Shown piece by piece: positions 59,930 to 64,000 of a stretch of DNA of 64,000 nucleotides. This DNA comes from Paulownia fortunei. Lineage: Eukaryota; Streptophyta; Magnoliopsida; Lamiales; Paulowniaceae. The notes below the pieces were generated by a model that saw only the letters and a program-made list of their open reading frames with translations, ran no database searches and was not told where the DNA came from. Both the position numbers and the translations under genes were made by a program. Position 1 is the first letter of the stretch. Every line of letters starts with the position of its first letter. The stretch lies in the NCBI GenBank assembly GCA_019321725.1, contig CM033109.1, positions 17,205,993 to 17,269,992 on the forward strand, read 5' to 3'.

Positions 59930-60906
59930 TGTGTCATTGAACATGCCATTCATCAGCATTTACACGTGCATACATAACACGGGCTCATAGTTAAGGTTTT
60001 GCATGCATGACATTATTTTCAGAAAGAAAATATTTTAGTTGGCCACTACTAGTGTACCAAGGCCTGTGTGTCCTATTTATATGATATTTTGGGGCACCGC
60101 GAGTGTTACTTCTTGGAGGATCATAAGGGTTAATAGGGGGTGTGACTTTGATGGTCACGAGAAGGTGGACCACTTGACTGTGCCCTTATTGACTCCACCA
60201 GTGAGAAGACTTCGGCAGGATCACAGGAAAAGACAAAGGGTAGACCTCTGGTGATCCAGGAGATGGCCCCTGGACTGAGTCAATTTGTTTATGGCCATGT
60301 GATTATTAATATTGTTCAGAGCTCTATCTAGTATATAGTATGTAGGCCAAGGGCCCAGTGATGGAAATATAATTTTAAATGAACTATTTTGGTTCAGGAG
60401 CTTGCACTCCTGGCATGATTTCATAGAGATACATTGTATGTATGTTAGATTATCTCTTCAACATGCATGATTTTTACTTACTGAGCATTAACTCACGTAG
60501 TTCACACATTGTAGGTGAGTCTGGTGATACTTGATGCCATAGACTTATTGGGCAAGCTATTGGGGTTCCTACAGGTTTTAAGGATCAGTGTACATAGATA
60601 ACTACCTATTGGACTGTTTTGTTGGGTTTTTTATCCGCAAAGTTTTCTGTATTATATTTTGGGACATATACGCTTTGCTATTTTTGAAACGTTACTATAT
60701 ATAAGTTTGTAAATAAGGTGGCTATGAGTGTTGTACTTTTATATAAATAATCATGTTTCTACATCTGTGTATGTAAGTGTAGAGTTATGTGCAAAATCAA
60801 TTGTCACTTATTAAAAGTGTTAAAAACAAATTTTCATGTTTACAGATAGATCCTATCAAGTCAGATTACACTATATAGATATAGTGTTTGGGTTATGGGT
60901 GTGACA
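59930..60906 (+). repeat. Chromovirus-type Gypsy LTR (3' portion), plus orientation
   Basis: Matches the reverse complement of 63022-64000 block by block: cattgaacatgccattcat, gttggccactactagtgtac, ggtggaccacttgactgt, ggccaagggcccagtgatgg. It ends at gggtgtgaca near 60906. No PBS follows, so it is a solo or 3' LTR inserted into Copia DNA. Confidence 0.8.
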
Positions 60907-61006
60907 CATTTATTACTTAAGACCTTGTTATAATTGTATATGATTTTGAAACTATGATAATTTTTTGCCTCATTTATATTTGTAGATTATCTATAAATGG
61001 CTAAAA

Positions 61007-61740
61007 ATCCACTTGCATCAATTCTGGAAGCTAATAAATTAAGTTATCCCAACTATGTCTATTGGTTGAGGAATCTTCGGATTATTCTATAGTCTAAAAA
61101 GTGGGAATACATACTTGATGTGATCCCGCCGCTAACCGCACCGAAAGACGCCAGTGAGGAGGAGTTTGCGGATTACCATAAGCTAGTTGATGATTATCTG
61201 CAAGCGCGATACTATATGATTCAGGACCCATATGACGAAGGGATCTTCAGTCCATGATCATAGATTGAAGATGATAGGCCTGATTGAAAGGCTCAAGTTA
61301 CTTATAGTGATTATGGATAACAAGCTCTATTTAGATCTCATTATGTAGTCTTTGCCTCCAACGTTTGACACCTTTGTTGGTTAACATGTTGAAGACAAGA
61401 TGACTGAATTCACTATGAAGAAGAAGAAGCCGGTCATGCTTGTTGGATCCTCATCTAACTCAAATCCTTCAAAGTCCAAAAGAAAGAAGGGAAAAGAAAA
61501 GTGTTCCTCAAAATCCAAAGGCATGAAGCCAACAAGTAGCATCTCCAAGAGTTCCAACAAGACCGATGACAAGTATCACTATTGTGGCAAACCTGAGCAT
61601 TAGAAGAGGAATTGCAAGGAGTACCTTGTGAGCCTGCAGTGTTCAGATATTTATTTTGTTGAAGTTAACTTATCAGTTAATGATGGTTCTTGGGTATTGA
61701 ATATTAGCTACGGGTCTCATCTTTGCAATGATTTATAGGT
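61007..61740 (+). pseudogene. Second Copia gag remnant
   Basis: ATG at 61007: MAKNPLASILEANKL, then YWLRNLRIIL and a stop. After several frameshifts a Lys/Ser-rich linker (61400-61600) leads to YHYCGKPEH(stop)KRNC, a zinc knuckle with its first Cys lost and Trp changed to stop. Same lineage as the gag at 57766, including the similar leader just before the ATG. Protease traces to 61740. Confidence 0.8.
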
Positions 61741-61819
61741 GATAATACATATATGTATATAGAAACTAACATTCTAATATATAATACATGCTTATCTTAA
61801 ACATAAGCTATACACCTGT

Positions 61820-61865
<46 letters not shown>

Positions 61866-62440
61866 TATTATTTTATTATACTACACACATATACTTATAT
61901 CTATATATATTTCATACATCTATACATATATATATAATATATTTCATACATCTATATAAATATATTATATTTATATATATATATATATATAATTAATACA
62001 TAATATTTTGATATTTATTTATAAACCCCCAAATTTATTTTCTAGTAAGAATTTATACCCTCTTAATTAATATGATAATGTCTTTATTTTGTTTTATTAT
62101 TATTATTACCATTACTATCACTATTTTCTCCCTAATTAATTTATTTGCATAATTTATCCTACACCGATAAACACAACGATGCCATCTTTCACTTACGTGT
62201 ATCGTAATGGTATCTGATAGTTGACACTTAAATTCTCGTATCTTAGTACCAACTCAACCAATTAGGTTAAAAAATTTGGAAACCAATATCGGTAACAATT
62301 TCAAAAGTTTAATTATTAAAAATATCATATAAAATATAGTGCATTATGAAATATCAATTAAAAATGAAAATGACACATACGTAGCATGAAATGCATAAAC
62401 TATATTGGTCAGGTAAGTAGCGCGAGGCTCGGGTATTACA
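61741..62440 (-). repeat. 3' LTR (5' part) of the reduced chromovirus
   Basis: The minus strand starts TGTAATACCCGAGCCTCGCG at 62440, directly after a polypurine tract, and runs leftwards into the TA-rich cluster. The lower boundary is unclear and the part homologous to 63022-64000 is missing, so it is truncated. Confidence 0.55.
61815..62000. repeat. (TA)n-rich microsatellite cluster
   Basis: Long uninterrupted (TA)n at about 61826-61863 and about 61970-61992, with further short TA runs between. Confidence 0.95.
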
Positions 62441-62453
62441 TTCTCCCCTCCTT
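62441..62453 (-). other. Polypurine tract of the chromovirus
   Basis: aaggaggggagaa on the minus strand, immediately before the LTR start. Confidence 0.75.
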
Positions 62454-62479
62454 ATGAAAATTTCATCCCCGAAATTTAC

Positions 62480-62863
62480 TTACTGAAAGAGTTCTAGATA
62501 CTTAACTTTCATATCATCCTCTTTCTCCTAAGTAGCTTCTTCTGTGGACTGATTTCTCCATAACACTTTAACCAATGGGATCTTTTTATTTCTAAGTTGT
62601 TTTACTTCTCGTAAAAGAATCTCTACAGATGCTTCTTTATAACTCAAATCTGCTTTTAGCTCTATAAGTTCATTCTTCAGAATATGAGATGGATTTACAA
62701 TATATTTTCTCAACATAGATACGTGGAATACATTATGTACTTAAGGCATTGATGTAGGTAGGTCAAGTCAGTTTATAACAGTGTCCCGATCATTATTTGA
62801 CATAGGTGTCTCCCCTTTTTGGTTTCCACCTCCACTACTACTCTCACTCCTTGTTCTTGTCAT
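62480..62863 (-). pseudogene. Chromovirus remnant: gag start fused to integrase C-terminus and chromodomain
   Basis: Begins at 62863 with MTRTRSESSSGGGNQKG, a gag N-terminus. Within ~25 codons it passes into the integrase end (LDLPTSMP(stop)VHNVFHVSMLRKYI) and then a chromodomain-like segment with LRNKKIPLVKVLWRNQSTEEAT, where the next Trp codon is TAG, and EKEDDMKVKYLELFQ before TAA at 62482-62480. Everything from mid-gag to the integrase core (about 4 kb in intact elements) is missing. The chromodomain of such elements normally guides integration to heterochromatin. Confidence 0.8.
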
Positions 62864-63006
62864 GGATGGAATATTGTTTTAAAACATGGCTAATATAATT
62901 CATAAACAATAATGCATCACATAATAAAATAAAACTTACGAGCAAGGCGGTGCTTCCACAAGTTCCAAGTTTATGTACATGGACAGTCTACAGAACCTGT
63001 AACCGC

Positions 63007-63018
63007 GCTCTGATACCA
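63007..63018 (-). other. Primer binding site, initiator-Met type
   Basis: A perfect TGGTATCAGAGC on the minus strand, 3 bases after the LTR end (gtgttaca). Confidence 0.9.
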
Positions 63019-63021
63019 CTT

Positions 63022-64000
63022 TGTAACACCCCCATTACTACACAACTAGATATATAGTATAATTTGACATGATAGAACCTGTGTGCATGCATGGAATATA
63101 TTTTTTTTTTGTAACACTTAAGAAAAGATAAATCACTTTTTACATGCACAACCCTGTTTAAAATACTTTCTCACACATCATGTATATAGCAAGATCAGTA
63201 TTTATATAAAAGCACAATACCCACAACGACTCAATATTTACATACTTATTTACAGTAAAGTTTTAAAAGCGAAATATAGTACCAGTCTAAAAATATAATA
63301 CAATATACTCAAAATATAACAACCCAACAAAATAGCCCAACCAGTCGTCATCCATGTACACTGATCCTCAGAACCTGTAGAAGCTCCAGCCACTCGCTCA
63401 GTAAGTTCATGGCTTCAAGTATCATCAAACTCACCTACAATGCATGAACTACGTGAGCTAATGCTTAGTAAATGAAAATCATGCATGCTGAAGGGATAAT
63501 CTAACGTAAATGTAATGTATTTTATATGATCATGAAAAAAATGCGAACTCATGCATCAAAATCATTTTCCATCACTGGGCCCTTGGCCCACCTACTATAT
63601 ACCGGATAGAGCTCTCAACAATATCAATAATCACATGGCCATAAATAGATCGACACAGTCCGGGGCCATCTCCTGGGATCACCAGAGGTCCACCCCCTGT
63701 CTTCCCCTGTGACCCTCCAGAAGTTTTCCCACCAGCGGCGTCGAAAGGGTACAGTCAAGTGGTCCACCCTCTCGTGACCACTAGAGGCACACCCCTTGTC
63801 AACCTCTATGATCCTCCGAGAAGTAATACTCGCGGCGCCCCAAATATCATATAAATAAGCCACACATGGGCCTCGGTACACTAGTAGTGGCCAACCAAAA
63901 CATTTTCTTTCTGAAAATAATGTCATGCGTGCCGAAATCCTCAACTATGAGCACGTGTTATGCATGCACGTGTAAATACTAATGAATGGCATGTTCAATG
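63022..64000 (-). repeat. 5' LTR of the reduced chromovirus, running off the right end
   Basis: The minus-strand LTR ends ...gggggtgttaca at 63022. It is an inverted copy of 59930-60906. Open frames here (for example 63624-63944) are LTR sequence read through, not genes. Confidence 0.8.

Noticed and set aside
63624..63944. 106-codon ORF at the right end
   Set aside because: It lies entirely inside the chromovirus LTR, and the inverted copy at about 60000-60420 does not keep the frame.

Overview
This is a piece of a plant nuclear genome, almost certainly a flowering plant and probably a eudicot. It is AT-rich and has one intact host gene with GT-AG introns, embedded in stacked, decayed LTR retrotransposons of plant type (Athila/Tat-like and chromovirus Ty3-Gypsy, and several Ty1-Copia lineages). 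The N-terminus of the host protein looks asterid-like, but that is a weak inference. A run of 100 N at 5402-5501 is an assembly gap.

The one intact host gene is a minus-strand Pumilio (APUM1/2/3-like PUF) gene. I assembled its coding sequence from nine exons between 25577 and 14860. It gives 1,048 residues with every splice phase consistent, and all eight PUF repeats carry the classical RNA-recognition residues. Its largest intron (intron 7, 4.2 kb) contains a 1.9-kb Mutator-like DNA element with terminal inverted repeats, an 8-bp target duplication and a coding-like insert on the opposite strand.

Layout. 1-1825: Copia-type LTR, minus. 1826-4640: 3' end and 3' LTR of a Tat-like Gypsy element, plus. 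4641-6520: unassigned sequence with the gap and one unidentified ORF. 6522-11440: internally deleted Tat-like Gypsy element, minus, whose 5' LTR is an inverted copy of the LTR at 2877-4640. 11441-14350: intergenic, with a C-rich island and a candidate solo LTR. 14360-26070: Pumilio gene and promoter. 26230-29290: intergenic with a Copia LTR fragment. 29290-33202: Copia LTR split by a 2-kb long-TIR element that carries four 168-bp tandem repeats. 33203-41807: three stacked Copia remnants, minus. 41808-51464: Athila-like Gypsy element, plus, inserted into the gag of the third Copia. 51465-53219: the rest of that Copia. 53220-59215: another Copia, plus, with a 2.26-kb LTR, PBS, leader, gag and pol remnant. 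59216-64000: inverted chromovirus LTRs around a second Copia gag and a chromovirus reduced to a gag start fused to an integrase/chromodomain tail.

None of the retroelement proteins is intact; stops, frameshifts and lost catalytic residues are noted in each entry. I did not find a convincing undescribed biological system. The most unusual structures are the two Mutator-like elements, the nested and inverted LTR arrangements, and one unidentified cysteine-containing ORF at 5797-6186.
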